The notes under the pieces: generated by a model
Database searches by the model: none
The model's input: the letters and a program-made list of their open reading frames with translations, nothing else
Told to the model about the DNA's origin: nothing
NCBI GenBank assembly: GCA_035772785.1
Contig: JAOCPU010000036.1
Location: 62,001-126,000 of the forward strand
DNA length: 64,000 nucleotides
Direction: 5' to 3'
Source of the DNA: Phlebiopsis flavidoalba
Lineage: Eukaryota > Basidiomycota > Agaricomycetes > Polyporales > Phanerochaetaceae
Shown here: in pieces, positions 23,763 through 36,729 of the stretch
Layout: every line of letters starts with the position of its first letter
Position numbering within the stretch: position 1 is the first letter of the stretch
Position numbers and translations under genes: made by a program

Positions 23763-26002
23763 CTACTCGGACTTCGCGAGCAAAGAACGGCCAGTCATGT
23801 CTGCGAATGTGGGTTAGTATCATAAGGTAACACACAAGTCACGAGCATACCTTCGGGTTTGGGGAGATTGCCCCTGGATGTGACGTGGTAAGTCGACCCC
23901 GTTAACGCCATAATGATGGGGGAAAGTCACCATAATATCCAGGACAGTGGGTTTGCAACGTCGCAAAGCGCACCTTCCTCCTCCTCTCACATCCTTCTTG
24001 TCCTCAGCAAACGAGAGCTTCTTCGGATCGCCGGTTTTCATGATGACAGGGACAGGGTTCGGTTTTGTCATTGGTGTGAGCGAAGTTTGTGAGGGCTGAG
24101 TGCAGCCGTAGTCTCGGGTTCTTTTGAGCATCATCTGCTCGGCCGTTACCAGTGTGTCGGCGTGTGTGGTGAGGTCGGTGTTGTATGAGCAAGATGTAGC
24201 CCGCCTCCTGGCACGCCTTGTTAGACGGTGGCGACGGCCTATGTCTGTGTGCGAGAGTATGGCTATCGACGGCAGCGTCGTTAGACACCGGTTTCCTGTG
24301 GCCCGACCTATGATAGTGGCGTCAATGGTGCGGCCTCACTCGAAGTTAATGCACGTACCATGTCGGGAGGAGCGACCAGTTGCACATGACGAACTCGTTG
24401 TTCGTCCTTCTTTACGACCTCGGCCAACCTTGTCTGGCGACACCCTGGACGCTCATCGATGGTTGCTTACTCGTAGTCGCGACCTTAGGCGAAGGGATCA
24501 TGTGTGGCCGCTCCGCATTCTAAATTGCTTCTCGACACCGCGTTGAAGAAGAATGTGAAGTGCGCGTAGATTTTCGGTCTCTGCATTTGCGTCAGTGAAA
24601 CCTATCACACTCAAGGCCGATTAGTGCTCACCAGCAATGGAGCCTGCTTGACACCCTGCTTGTCCGAGCATTCAGCGAGGAGGACGTAAGAGTCATGGCT
24701 TGAGGAGGGAAGGCGACAGGGGAAGGGGAACTCTTGGTTGTAGCGGGTTTTGGCACATGGTGGATATATGCTATGGTTCTGGTGAGTCTCTAGATTTTGG
24801 CCAACTAGAAGTCGTCTGCTTCTCACCAGGTTCTTGGGGATGTCGACCTCCATAGGCTTATCCGGCGAAGACCGAACACAGAAGAGATCTCGCGCATCCG
24901 GTCGGAACGGTAGTTGAAGAGAGAAGAGGAGTATCGTCATCTATTCAGCGAGGGGGTCATGACATCTCGTCGCGAAATAATGCAAGTCAGGAAACGCACC
25001 TTGATCCTGACTTCGTCGCCGTTGACGATGATAGGCTTCAAAGGAACTCGTCACGTCTCGTCCTGTCTCTTGTACCTCTCTTCAATGCTGCGACGACATC
25101 CTCAGTCCCTTTCTCGCCCTCGCCCTGACAAGTCCGTCGATGGCGATCTTGACTCACGCTCCGCAACGCTTATCACAGGTTCCATGGTCGTAGTAGCGCC
25201 CACGACGGTGGCAACTTGGCCATACTTCTCCTTCTCCAAGAACTCGGTGAGTCCTTGGCATAGCACGCGGCAGCGTGAACGAGGGGCCGTATCACGACCG
25301 TCGCCGAAAAAAGTGGATGTAAAACGTGGGGGACGCCCTGGCTCCTTGGCGGTCTCGAGGAACGAGCTGCGCGAAGGCGACCCATAATGGAGGTGACGGA
25401 TATGAGATGTGGACACCGCCCATTCGGAGACCTTGGGCAGTAGTGAGTAATGTGGTTATATAGTGACGGCGCTGTAAACTCACTCACCAAGCGAGGTATC
25501 AAGTGCAGACGGCCGTCTTGCACCCTTCCAGTAACACAGATTGGCGCGCTTTGGCAGCTCTCCAAGATGACTTCGTTCTTGTGGAAACTGACGCTTTTTG
25601 ATAGACACATCGATCTTTACGATGTCTTGCCAAACGATCGACCGGGCACACAATGTTCAAGTGGCTGTAAAGTACTCAGCTTTGTCGAACATCCCTTCTC
25701 AATCTTGTTACGCACCCGACTTCAGAGTTGCCCATGAGGCCCTCACTGAGGCCGACGTTGCAATACACCATGCGCGGCAGAAGGGTGCGATGGCTTGTGG
25801 TCCTTTCCGATGGTTGTCCGTATGTTCGTGGTGTCCCTGCGCGCACTGATGGCCATTCATCCCCTTTCCCCCCCCTTTCTCGGGGGCGATACCCCCAACC
25901 GTACGTCTCCGTGTACGCTATGAAAAGCGAATGACTATAACCATCGCGACGCGTCGGAAGAGATGCGCGTACATTAGACAGACTTTATTTGATTTCTACC
26001 AT
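23763..26002 (-). CDS. gpmI: 2,3-bisphosphoglycerate-independent phosphoglycerate mutase
   Basis: This metalloenzyme of the alkaline phosphatase superfamily interconverts 3- and 2-phosphoglycerate in glycolysis without a bisphosphoglycerate cofactor. The start is MVEIK at 26002, then KVCLI joined across an intron to VHDGWGI. Further motifs in order: GLSEGLMGNSEVG ending at an intron, with the metal-binding Ser in MGNSEVGH; VWQDIVKIDVSIKKRQF; FYIHFFGDGRDTAPRS; LTEFLEKEKYGQVATVVG; LKPIIVNGDEVRIK; the NYRSDRMREISSVFG region; EFPFPVAFPPQAMT; KQGVKQA; FFFNGGVEKQF; ACQEAGYILLI; the PHTAHTNDKT region; MKTGDPKKLSFAEDKKDV; PTVLDIM. The last exon encodes DMTGRSLLAKSE and a TAG at 23763-23765. Several introns and about one indel per 100 bp are present. 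Order and content match the whole family length of about 510-530 residues. Confidence 0.92.
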
Positions 26003-26392
26003 TTTGTTCGTGCGGTGCTGGGGAAGTTGGTGTCACGGGATGTGGTGCACCTGTCAAATACTCGGCGAGGCACTAAGGTGTTTTATTAATGGCAAGGTGA
26101 ACCTGGTGACAATGGGTGGCAGGCATCAGCCTGGCAAGGAGCCTCGGTCGAACAGTACAGGGCCGAGCCTGAGGTCATCGCAAATCCTTGAGGCGACCCG
26201 CAGCGCCGCGCGGTGGGAAGGCCAATCTTATCTTGGAACTTGATCTCATTCTTTACAGCGCGGTCTCTACTACCAACGTTCTACGTACGGTCCCTCGCAA
26301 TTACGGCGTGGATAGAGAGGTGATACTGAAAACGCGACTAGAGAGAACGGGCTCAGTAAGTCCAGGAGAACGCTGTTCATTGAGCACAAATT

Positions 26393-28736
26393 TCAAGCTT
26401 CGAGCATCGCAACAGCCTGCCGTGACTCCGCCAGCTTGCGCTCGTTCCATCTCGCGGCGGGCTGGTTTTCCACGGAGACCAATAGTTGTCACCACGACGC
26501 TACCAACGAGTGTACTCCCTGGAAAATAAAAGCGCGATGCATATTTCTTTGGAGGGTTGGCATCGGGACTGCACGAAGGGCATCCTCGGCTATGCCCGGT
26601 TTGCATGAGACTTAGTACTTTCAGCTCAGTCTGTGGGTAATGAAACATAAGCCTCACCAAGAAACAAATAAGCCACTGTTAGTACGTTCGCACTGGAAAT
26701 TGTGCCATACAGGTTAAGTGAATCAAATCTTAAAGAACACTACTCACGCACAACAGTAGCATGGCAGGACTCCCTGCTGGCATGCTGCGCGTTGAATTTC
26801 TGCGCATCATTTCCATGACTATAGGTATCAGAGGGATCGCGCAAGCTCCAATGATGGCCATTATCGCAAACAAAGCGCCTTGCTCATCATTGGACATTCC
26901 ACGGCTTCACTGGAAGCAAGTAATTGGGGTTCAACACTATCCCGTCAACAGGTCTATAGGAGAGATTGTCTTACTGCACCGGCCCAATTTCAGGCTTATC
27001 CCAGGCAGCTGCCATAGAATGGGACACATATCTTAAATGTCGTTAATGCCATGTGTTCCGCACCCGTGAGGAGTCAGCGGTCGTCGAATACTAGGGGGCC
27101 CGATATGCACGAAGTGACGACCAGGCCGGCTATTAAGTAGCTTATAGTTGCGTCGAACCAATCGTACTGGAGGACGTGAGACAACCCCAGATGTACCCAC
27201 TTCGAATATCCATAAGGGCCGCCTGCAATATGAAGTGTCTAAGTTAACTTCCGTGTTAATGAGTTGGATGCCACCCGTACAAAGTTCTGTCACCCGTGAT
27301 GGCACGCCCTGTAAACGATTGCACACTGTGCGATATGAGCGCAAAACGCTAACGTTCAGATTGAGAACGACTCACACTCCCACAATAACGCCAGTTACAA
27401 GTTCAGGGCGATGATGGAGAGAAATCCATTCGTTCTCGGACAGACATGTAGGTAGGCCTATCGTGAGGCTCACGCGCCCGTTTTTCCCTCCCCAGCAGAT
27501 AGCCCTCCAACCACTGTGCCCGAGCATCCGGCCACTACACTCACGACAGGGAGGCTGGCGATCGAGAAGCCGCAAACGCTGAAAAAGACGTAGTGAGGGT
27601 GATGAGGACATTCGCTGTGGTCTCATACGTACTCGGCGGAGTAGGGGGGCGCGCTAACCGATGAAGATAGCACCCGGCTTGCAGCAATGGTACAAATTAC
27701 CGCCTAGGATGAGGATCTGAGGCAGGTCGCATGGTTATGCAAAGCTCCGCATGATATATGAAATGACGGAAAGGCTTACCGAGCTGCGTGCTGTACTGGC
27801 TCGAGGCGGATATGAGCTGTGCGAATCGCACCACCAACTGGATTCGCTAGCAAGCATTGAAGTGTCAAACGGAGCCGACCTCTGAGTACTATATTTAAGA
27901 GACTGAACTTACCAATGGATACTAACATGGTCGCTGTAGTTCTTCTCTCCCTTCAAGTCGAACCACGTTACCGTTTCTGAGTACGAGGGCCTATTGTGAT
28001 TTGGAATATAGTGCCTGAGTAAAGCCCGCGAGAATCTGTCAAGGGAGTGAATTAGATGCCTAATATGCCCCTGATAGAACTTCCCGCCGTCTCACGCAGA
28101 CTCAATCTTGACCAATCAGTATGATGAGCATATGCCCCAACAGGTGATAGGGATTTGACCGTTTCACATAAGCATAGCGGATCCCAGCAGATATCACAAG
28201 TACCGGTTGCGGCGAGCGCAACACGATGTACCAGTACTTGAGACACTTCCTTCTCTCCCACAATTTGGATAAAGAAACGACACCGTAATTCGGTCATACT
28301 GAGGCCGTATCGTCGGACACATGAATGGCATACAACGATTGAAGAAGGGAGAATAGCGAGGTTGACCGCTATGCCAAGCCAGTTGATTGCGTTTCAATGA
28401 AACTGCCAAACTCTTGTGGAGCTATCGGCTATCAGTGACCCCATGCCGAAGTCCCGTGAGTTAATCTAACTCAGGAAGAGCATATACGGGATTTCTGTGC
28501 TCACACATTCGCGTGCGATTCTTCTTTGGCTTCCTCCAAAACAGTACAAGGGGTGAGAGAACGATCCAAACTGCGGCGTCAGAAGGCACTGCGAAACAAA
28601 GGGTTCATGGCCCTAATGAATAGCGTATAGTACACGTCCGATCGGTACTCACCAACGGACATAAAGCCGCCCACAAATCGCTGCTTGTATAGTCGGCTTA
28701 AGGCCTAGACCCCTCCGCAATGTCGAGCTCGGGCAT
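26393..28736 (-). CDS. FLVCR-like major facilitator superfamily transporter
   Basis: A multi-pass membrane transporter of the MFS branch that includes animal FLVCR (heme/choline). The fungal substrate is unknown. Pieces in order: a probable start MPELDIAE at 28736; RLYKQRFVGG before a GTGAGT intron; SDAAVWIVLSPLVLFW; the NLAIL region; AYAHH/LIILIGQ after a SLSPVGAY motif; RTTATMLVSIG, intron, ANPVGGAI; ILILGGNLYHC...GAIFIG; YMSVRERMDF; the LIAGLVVTSCISGPL helix; LLTPHMALTT; GALFAIMAIIGACAIPLIPI; NMHRAFIFQGV; VVVTTIGLRGKPARREM; then a charged tail KLAESRQAVAMLEA with TGA at 26393-26395. Frame breaks are frequent and the first exon is uncertain; a start further upstream, near 28888, is possible. 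Confidence in the family is good, in exact ends lower. Confidence 0.75.
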
Positions 28737-31028
28737 CGGGCGGAGAGTCTAACCATGTTCACCACATCGCTGTAAGGGTTTTCGGGCTCCGCCGATCTTG
28801 TCGAGCTGCCATGCCAGCTTCGCGGAGCTTCCAGCCTCTCCGGAAACTTGCTCCAGATAGTCGAATGAGCTATCGACAGCTCTATCAATGCAGAAGCAGA
28901 GTCGATCGTGGCCTCGTGCGAAGGATAACCTTCTGGCCAGCGAGTGGTACACGAGTTTGGATACTTCCCCGACTTTTTGTGAGCGATTCAACTAGAGGTA
29001 ACTGTAGGCAATGCTGTGAATGCGTCCCCGCATTGCCACGCTCTCTCACGTGTCGTGAGCCGTCTAATCAACATGTAGCACCCCAAGACCATAGGCATAG
29101 GCGATGCACAAGGAAGCATGTAGCAGTTGAAGCGATCATCGGTCCATAATCTCATTCACCAGAACATTACGCTTTTCGCCCGTCATGCGAGCGCTAGATA
29201 AGGAGCATAACCCCGGCCTCAGTTTGAAAGAGACACATGAGCATGGGTGGATGGATGCAGCTATTTCCCTAGCCCGTTTTTCGACGAATTTCGCCTACCA
29301 GTCGCTCAAGCTTTCAGCTGTACATTCTAGGGCGTAATAGTCTGGTGTCACAAATTAATGTGGACGTATAATTTTGACCCAGTTGATGGGAAAGAAAGGA
29401 GAAATTTCACCAGTAGTATATTATTCGCATCTGCGAGGAATTCCGTGCATCCAGAGGAGTTTACGTACCCACCCTCGTAAAGCAGATGACGGGGACACGG
29501 GGCCCGTGACGACTGTTGCAGCTAGACGCTAGGAAGAGGATGAATAGCTTCTCGCACAGGGTTATAAAGCGGCCGCTAATCGGCCGCCCGAACTTATATG
29601 TGTAGTCTAGCTGTTCGTGGGGGATACGGTCTTCCTCGCAGCTGTTCTTGATGCATTGACTGTTTACGTCGATTAGCTCACCCAAGGTCGCACGGTAGTC
29701 GCCCCTCTTGCTATCGGACCCGACCACAGCAATGCCCAAGGAAGTCGAATGACGATGCACAGATCCGTAGTGCCACAGTCATGGTCTACCAGTTGACATG
29801 ATGGCGGGCAGGCAAAGCAAAATGCAGAAGGCACATGGCGCTTGGTAGTCCGTCGCCGGCCTGAGCAGGTGTGACTCCCTTTTTTCATCCCCTGTGTGCC
29901 GAACGCCAAGAAGACGTAGACGCCTTTCAAAGGTTTTAGGCGCAGGTCGCGGGGGTCGTTTGGGGGCAGTGCAGGCCGCAATGTTTCGAATGCTACCCAT
30001 CATGGCCATCCGGAAAAGATACGCCTCTCATGACATACGGATGACTTTGTTGCTACGACTGAAAGTGGGTACTCCCCTCATATAACGCGTGTTTATCTGT
30101 GTCAACCGTTCACCAGCACATGAGCATAATAATTGACGTGTGGTTGGGACTGTGTCACCCCTCAAGACAACTTTGAAAGCTTCATGAAGGCTTGTTAGCT
30201 CCCAGCCAAGGTTTTTATGACACGTAGCGCAGGACCTGCACTATCTGCCAGTGAGCACTGCGAAAGGGGCAATCCGATCCCATGTTTCTCTGTCCTACCA
30301 CAAGTTGACGTGGCAGAGACACTCCCGTGCTTCAGATATGCTGTCAAATTCCCACCGCGCTTGGTTCACGTCACAACAACCTACCTTCAACTTTTCTTCC
30401 GAGGAACACAGTCGCAGCTGAAACCGTATGTTTGACGTTTATCAGCATACCACTCACATGCATTGACCCCGCATTTTACTCTTTAGATGATGAATGATTG
30501 AAAGCACGAGGGCATCACAGAAAACGTCAAATCGTCCAGCGGACCGATGCCATTTCTGCCATAACGTCGTCACTGCCTGCGGACAGTAAATCTAATGTGA
30601 GTGCAATTGTCTTCACGTAAGACATATTCCATGACACAAACTGTGCAGGTTTGTGAAGCGCGCCGACCCAGAGGTGTTGCAGCTATCATATTCAAAACCG
30701 AAGGCCCCAAGCCAATCTCTTCATCGACACACTCCCAGGTTGTGCACAACTCGCGTGCCTTCCTCAGAAAAGGGTATCTGGGGAACCAACTCGACTTCTC
30801 GGACGGGATCGTCAAACTTATGGCGAGGAAAAATAAGTACCCATTGAGTACAAGGCGGACATGGACATGGACAATGCGGTGCCATATTCAGAGCACTGCG
30901 AATGATGTGCATTCTAGATCCTGTAATGGTCAATCGTGATTATTTATATTAACCAACTTTGTATTACAACACAGAAATCGAATATATACATTCAAGAAGG
31001 ATACAACATATTACATAGATAATCACCG
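28737..31028. other. unassigned region, possible degraded or unrecognised gene
   Basis: Minus-strand frames at 29461-29760, 29673-29981 and 30570-30815 are open but share no recognisable family. A plus-strand frame spans 30601-30939. Nothing links them convincingly into an exon chain. From about 30935 to 31020 the sequence is AT-rich, which fits the 3' flank of the DUF6534 gene that ends at 31029. Confidence 0.35.
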
Positions 31029-33091
31029 CTAGAAAGCTCGGCCGACCTCGGCAACTTTAGAAGCTGTACCCTCGAAATCTGCGGCGGTGTGGGTGTTCAC
31101 CTCGATGAAAAACCTGGACCATAGGCTTCAGTAAGGCCATAAATCTCTGAGCGTACAGAAATTGTCATACCGACCTTGTTATCTGAAGGGAAGGATGAGT
31201 CCTGATTTGATATATAGCCCCGTCGAGAGCTGCCAACAGGGCGCATACTCATGGAATCATATGTCCCGTACATTTCCCGCATGCTCTGACGAGAGTTCAA
31301 AATGGCCAAAAGAGTAGTAGTTAAGCATTACTTCAAAGTTCGGATTATCAACCAGTCGAGCAGAAAGAAAGCACTCTCACGTACACTTGGGCAATTGGAA
31401 AGGGCCTATAGCAAAACCAATGAACGACTTTCGCTGAGTGGCGAACTGTTATCATCGTAAGCATATGCGGGTTCGCCCACGATAACGAATGATTACCAAG
31501 ACGACCGAAAGGATCGTGAATGCGCTGAAACCCAACTATAACACACACCCAATCGGAGCTCGAGCAGAGTTACGTCAATGACATACGTAGTGAGTGCACA
31601 CGTATTAATGCTGTAAAGTATTATCACACGAACGACTGAGTTGGTCCTAAATTAAGGTTCCAAAGGTCAGAGATGGACTGCGACTGTGGAAAATATAGGG
31701 GTACTTGTCGAAACCACTCCGGTATTTGCGCATCATGAAGTAGATAGCTAACGCCATCCAATGACGTCCACTCCTGCTCTTACGCCGAAAGTTGTATACC
31801 AGAGCCACTGAATGCATCCGGCGTTTGAGCAGAAACTCGCTGACTAGACTAAAGCCTGTCACTCACGCCGTATATTTGCTCTCGAACTCCGAGATATGTT
31901 CCTGATATACCGCGCCAAACTATACTACGGACGATCCTCGTTGGAAATGGATCCCAGACCACATAACTAAAAGCCGTATGCTCACGCTAGAATGTTTATA
32001 TTGCTAGCGATTTGACGTTAACATGATGACTAGAGGTCTGCCAGCCAAGACTTACCGGACATCGCCGGCCAAGATCACTAAGAGGCTTATAATGAGTTGT
32101 CATTTTCATGCTGAGGCAAAGAGACACCAATCTATCTACCTAGACTTCCGAATGCTATCACGCAGAGCTACGCCATAGTCAGCCACGGCCTACAATCAAA
32201 AATAATCGAATTACACTCACAAGTGTGAGCCTGACGATAGCTCTTTCTCCGCCAACTGTTTGATATCACTGTCAACAGAACAACTCTCGAGAGTGAGGCT
32301 AACATACACTTCCAGATGCGATGGGCGAGCATGCTATCGCTGCGGTCAGACCACTGTGCGTGTCGATGTGAAAAATGATAACACACCTGGTAACAATGCG
32401 ATCGCTGGTACCCTACAACCGTAAATTGGCGAGTGATCGGAACTTAGAATGTTAAGAAACTTACGCCCACACTCATATCAACTGCTAAGACTCCTGAATA
32501 TCACGTTATCAGGATCAGGCGTCGAACTATAAACCAGCGGTAAGGATAATGGATTACCAGCTGACATTAAACAGGGGTAATGGGTTCAAGAAGTTGGTGA
32601 TGGCGTAGTTGTAGACCGTATGTGTGGCGAAGGCGAAATGAAGAGCGTCGAGAGACCTATGATGGATCAACACGGGCACAATTGCGTGAGACAATCCGAA
32701 ACACACCATAGAAAAAAAACCTATACAAGTATGTGAATTGCGGTATTTTTATTGGGAATTACGGGGGTGGGAGTAAGAATTACCAGTTTTTCATGAGCCG
32801 GCTATCCCTGGGATTGCGTTGGAAGTAGATATATGTTTGAACGCTAGTGACAGCAAGAGTCTAGAGGGACAGGACTTCAGGTTTTGTTAAAGACAAAAAA
32901 TCGCGTCCGTCCTTACCCACATCGCTCCAAGAAGGTTGCCTATGATTGGAAAATCAGTACCCAGTTTTGATGCACTGTGTGAGACACTTGCCAATAAACA
33001 GCATGCCCAGCGTGTTGTCTATACTATAGCCATCGAAGGAAACCGGAGCTGAGGCGGTAGAAGGAATGTTGGGCAGGGACGAGGGATCCAT
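31029..33091 (-). CDS. DUF6534-type seven-transmembrane protein
   Basis: This belongs to the large family of basidiomycete seven-helix membrane proteins of unknown function. The start MDPSSLPNIPSTASAPVSF at 33091 is typical of the family (MDPSLP... then the first helix). Further matches: SLDALHFAFATHTVYNYAIT followed by NFLNP; a RIWKCMLASLSRVVLLTV segment; MALAIYFMMRKYRSGFDK (family: LCYLLHRSRTGF); a FPIAQVYV helix; and the hallmark LAILNSRQSMR just before the cytosolic tail. The tail ends FFIEVNTHTAADFEG...VAEVGRAF with a TAG stop at 31029-31031. Introns and indels fragment it, and I could not place all seven helices exactly. Function is unknown; receptor-like roles have been guessed for the family but not shown here. 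Confidence 0.75.
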
Positions 33092-34500
33092 TGGTACATG
33101 AGCAGGAAAACCAAAAGAGAGGAAGGGGTGCTGGGAGGTCGCGTGGCACAACGAACCAGCTCTTTAAGCAATCTTTCGACGAGAAGATGTCTACCCACGA
33201 GCGCCCTACGCTGTCATAATGTGAGAGGCAACACAGATAAAGTTCAGGGCATAATAAGTGTTTCGCGCCGGACGGGATGTGAACGAATGATTGACAGATT
33301 GAAGTGTTGATATTTTTTGCGCATTGCAGTTCTATCTGAGGACGGAAGGTTCAAGGCTCCCTTGAAGAGATCAATCGTAAGAAACCTGCCCAAATGTTGG
33401 ATAAGCTGTACCTTACATTGCGGCTGGGGGAAACTCTGGCGATATTGAGGCGACTAGGTACGCTGATAAGAAGGTGAGAGTGAACCGCCAGATAGTGTTT
33501 TACAGTGATGACATTTAGAATGGCCACGGTAGCAGTCTCATGATCTGGTACGTATGGTCATGACATCCCGCAGAAATAGCGGCGTAGAAACCGGATATTT
33601 CCATACCGGTGGCTCAGGAGAGGACGGATCCACTGCGGCACCCGCGCTGGGAAGATGCGATGAACAGTCTTGCGAGCGCGGCGCAAAAACGGTCCCTTAG
33701 TGGAAGGCACCAGAAGTCTAAAGCAACGCTGGTGTTTCTGATAAATCTTGTCGAGCCCGCTTCTTTGGACGTGTGATCCAACGCCGGTGTGTAGTGGTAT
33801 TTCAGAACCAGGATTCAATGACCTTATATACTTCAATCAACGCTATAACCTCGGGTAGAATCAAAGGATCGTGGGTGGTACCGAAGCTGATGACACTACG
33901 GGATGTCGGCGCACCTAGACGATTGCCGGAAATTCCGCCAAATCCATACACTACCGACTCATTCAGCCTCGCTCAGAGCGCAGCAGAGGGCACTCGAACG
34001 CTGCGAGTCGAGAAGAGACATAGACGTGCCGACCTACTGTTTCAATAAAAACCGCGTATCGATATCGTCTCAGGACTGGTAGCGCATTTCAGTCCTTTGA
34101 TAGACGTGAACAAGCTGTTGACGTTGTGGGGAGAGAAAGAGCAGCAAATCAGGCACCAAGCGCGCACCGTAATCCAGCTAATTCCCACGGCACGGGTAGT
34201 GGATGTGGACGCAAGAACAATGAAGGTTTTCCCCCCTCATCCTGGTTCGGCGTAGCCGACCGAGGTCAGAGCGTAGAAAAATACATATAGACACATAAAA
34301 GTCTTCCCATGCAAAACGACCGTCGCCAATTGACCAGTGAAGCTACTACGATTGTGCACACGCACATAGATTCAGTCAACCCGGTCACCGTATTTCAGAA
34401 GCTTCGCGTGCGACGAGGCTCTTGGGAAGATTGCCTGAGTAGTTAAGGCAGTGCGCAACTGATGCTCGATGGAGGCTTCGCGATAGATTGTTGTTGTGAG
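33092..34500. other. upstream of DUF6534 gene, unassigned
   Basis: A minus-strand open frame at 33558-33836 and a plus-strand one at 33773-34048 are the longest readings, neither with a recognisable domain. The stretch just upstream of 33091 is probably the promoter of the DUF6534 gene. Confidence 0.35.
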
Positions 34501-34507
34501 TAGCAAC

Positions 34508-35860
34508 TTAGCGAGAGCGCATGCCCGAACGGATAATGATAGCACAATTTGCCTTCACCGTGCCAGATTCAGACCATGAGAACTGAATTAATCGCTGTCT
34601 TGAAATGAAGCACATGCTGAGGGGGCAGGGGGGAGACAAAAGTGATTTTTGGCATTTCCCGGTAGAATAAGTCAACGATATCAGCATCTGTGCTTGATAC
34701 CTACCCGACCGAGCCGGATGATGAACCTCGCAACAAAGATCCTTAGAAGTATCGGTCACTACTACTAACAGCCGCGTACGGCGAGTTGGTGCTGGGCAAG
34801 CAGTGTGCCTAGTGCCCCTTGGCAGCCGAGTCGCGTCGAGATACGACTCATCTTTGGGCTGGGGCTCCTCAGGCTGCGGCGCTTTCTCCATCTCCATCTC
34901 CTCGCGACACATCTTCTCGTAGAGATAGGCCATGGCAAGGTCGCCGATTCGTTGGCAGTAATCTTCCAAATAGGGGAACGAGACCACCTCAGTCGACTGA
35001 GCCGGGACGAGAGGTGGCGCGAACGTCTCCCTGGTGTCCTCCGACTCGTCGACTTCCTCGATGATGTCCAGGCTCAAAGTCATAGAATCTGTCCCATGAT
35101 CCAAACCATGGGGGTGTCTACCGGAATGATTGAGTGAGGGCTACGACTGCGATGATATGCTACTCACAGGTGCCCTGACGAGGAGTGTTGAGCTTCGAGT
35201 AATAGCTGAAGATCATGCTGTGCGTCTGAGTGGTCTGCGTGATGATGGTGGTGAAAAGAGACAGGGAGATGCAAAACCCTATGCCTTGACTGGCTCGAAA
35301 TTTATACGTATTCTGTCATGAGGCGAACAAACAACTTGCGGCTTACCATCTTTGCGACGCGCGGGATCGACTCGTCAGCGGAGCCACATTGAGTGAGCGG
35401 AATGACGGGGTATACGAGGGTTCAAGGCCTTGAAAGTTCGGTGAGCAGAGCGGAAACGATCGAGCTGCAATAGCTTCCGGGAAGCTTCCGCCCTGGGGCC
35501 TGAAGGAGTTTGAAGCCGCTTGGTCACTCCGGTCACTTCTGGTCGTTGGTACCTTGGAATGAATGGGACGGAAGGCACTTCGTGTAGGATTGACAGAGAG
35601 GTTCGACGCTCGCGAGCGAGCTCGTGGGTTCCTGTCGTTACGAGTGCCGTCTCGCAGGTCTCATCAGTGGTCTGGTTTGAAACGAAGCAGTTTGGAAGAT
35701 GTCAAAGTTTCCAATCATTTCGTGGAGGTAATTGCAACATAAAGTAACAAGGGATCCATGAGTACGACTCTGATGGGTTGCGTTAGAGGCAGGAGGCTGG
35801 GAGGGAATGGATAGAAATTCGAAAAGTCGTGCACTAAGCGCCAGCCTGGTGGGCACACGA
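34508..35860 (-). CDS. hypothetical protein, acidic, coding-like exons
   Basis: Two minus-strand stretches read like protein rather than chance. The first, at about 35.65-35.38 kb, contains HELARERRTSLSILHEVPSV, then PFIPRYQRPEVTGVTKRLQ and LNPRIPRHSAHSMWLR. The second, at 35104-34810, starts MTLSLDIIEEVDESEDTRE and continues VVSFPYLEDYCQRIGDLAMA, LYEKMCREEMEMEKAPQ and a Pro/Glu-rich part. They may be exons of one gene. No family is recognised. Its neighbours give no functional hint. Confidence 0.4.
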
Positions 35861-36020
35861 GATCTTACGTAAGCGATCTCGTCCTGTAAATGGCGGACGG
35901 ACGACGATGCATCCTACCGGACACGCACTAGGGAGTCTCGGTTCCGAGGTACCTAGCCAAGGCTCTCAACTGGCTTACTCAAAGAGTTATCACGGAAAAT
36001 TACCGAATTATCCGGTAATT

Positions 36021-36043
36021 CGCACACGTCCAGGCTAAGGAAG
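36021..36043. repeat. short palindromic element AATTACCG...CGGTAATT
   Basis: Within ttaccgaattatccggtaatt around 36000-36021 the arms ATTACCG and CGGTAAT are reverse complements separated by a few bases. It lies in non-coding sequence and could be a chance palindrome or a dimeric protein-binding site. Coordinates are approximate to about 25 bases. Confidence 0.35.
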
Positions 36044-36729
36044 CAACTCCTCATCACGGACACGCCGCGTCCTGGTCACTTGCAACTCGCACCTCAAGGC
36101 TAAGGCAATACAGGGCCAACCCACGGTGCTGGGAAATAACCATGTTATCTTGTGTCTTACTTCCAATGCCTCAATCTATCCGATGTTACGGGCCGTTTCC
36201 TGGTATCTCTATCATAGATAGGCGTACGCGTTGATGATAATTGCGGTTTGAACCAAGGACATTCGCGTTTTGGCTGGGCTGTCAAAGTCAGTCAGCCTCC
36301 AGCAATGAGTAGTAGACTGAACAATCGCTTCTAGCCTTCAGGTCCTGCCACTTGCCCTCGACATGGATCCACAACGCCACAGTCTTTACGTGCTTCTAAG
36401 GTCTTTTACGGCCTATCTTCACAGTCTTTACGTTCTCTGTATAACACTCTTTCGCCGCCAACAAGCTGACACGGACGTTTGAACACGGCGCGGCGGTGGG
36501 GTTGCCCAAGTCAAATGGTACAGATCCGAAAGGATATCATGGTTCGTTAGGGCCATTTGTGTCTGGTCAACGGCTGGAGTCTAGAAGAGCTAGTTGCTCG
36601 CCACACCATGGTGGGTAATTGAGCCCTTGAACACTCTTCAGTAATTCTCACAGTTATCAAGGCGAACCAATTCCAGACGCCAACAGGGGAAATCGCGCCA
36701 AACCCCCAGCTTGCAACCGTCCCACTCCC

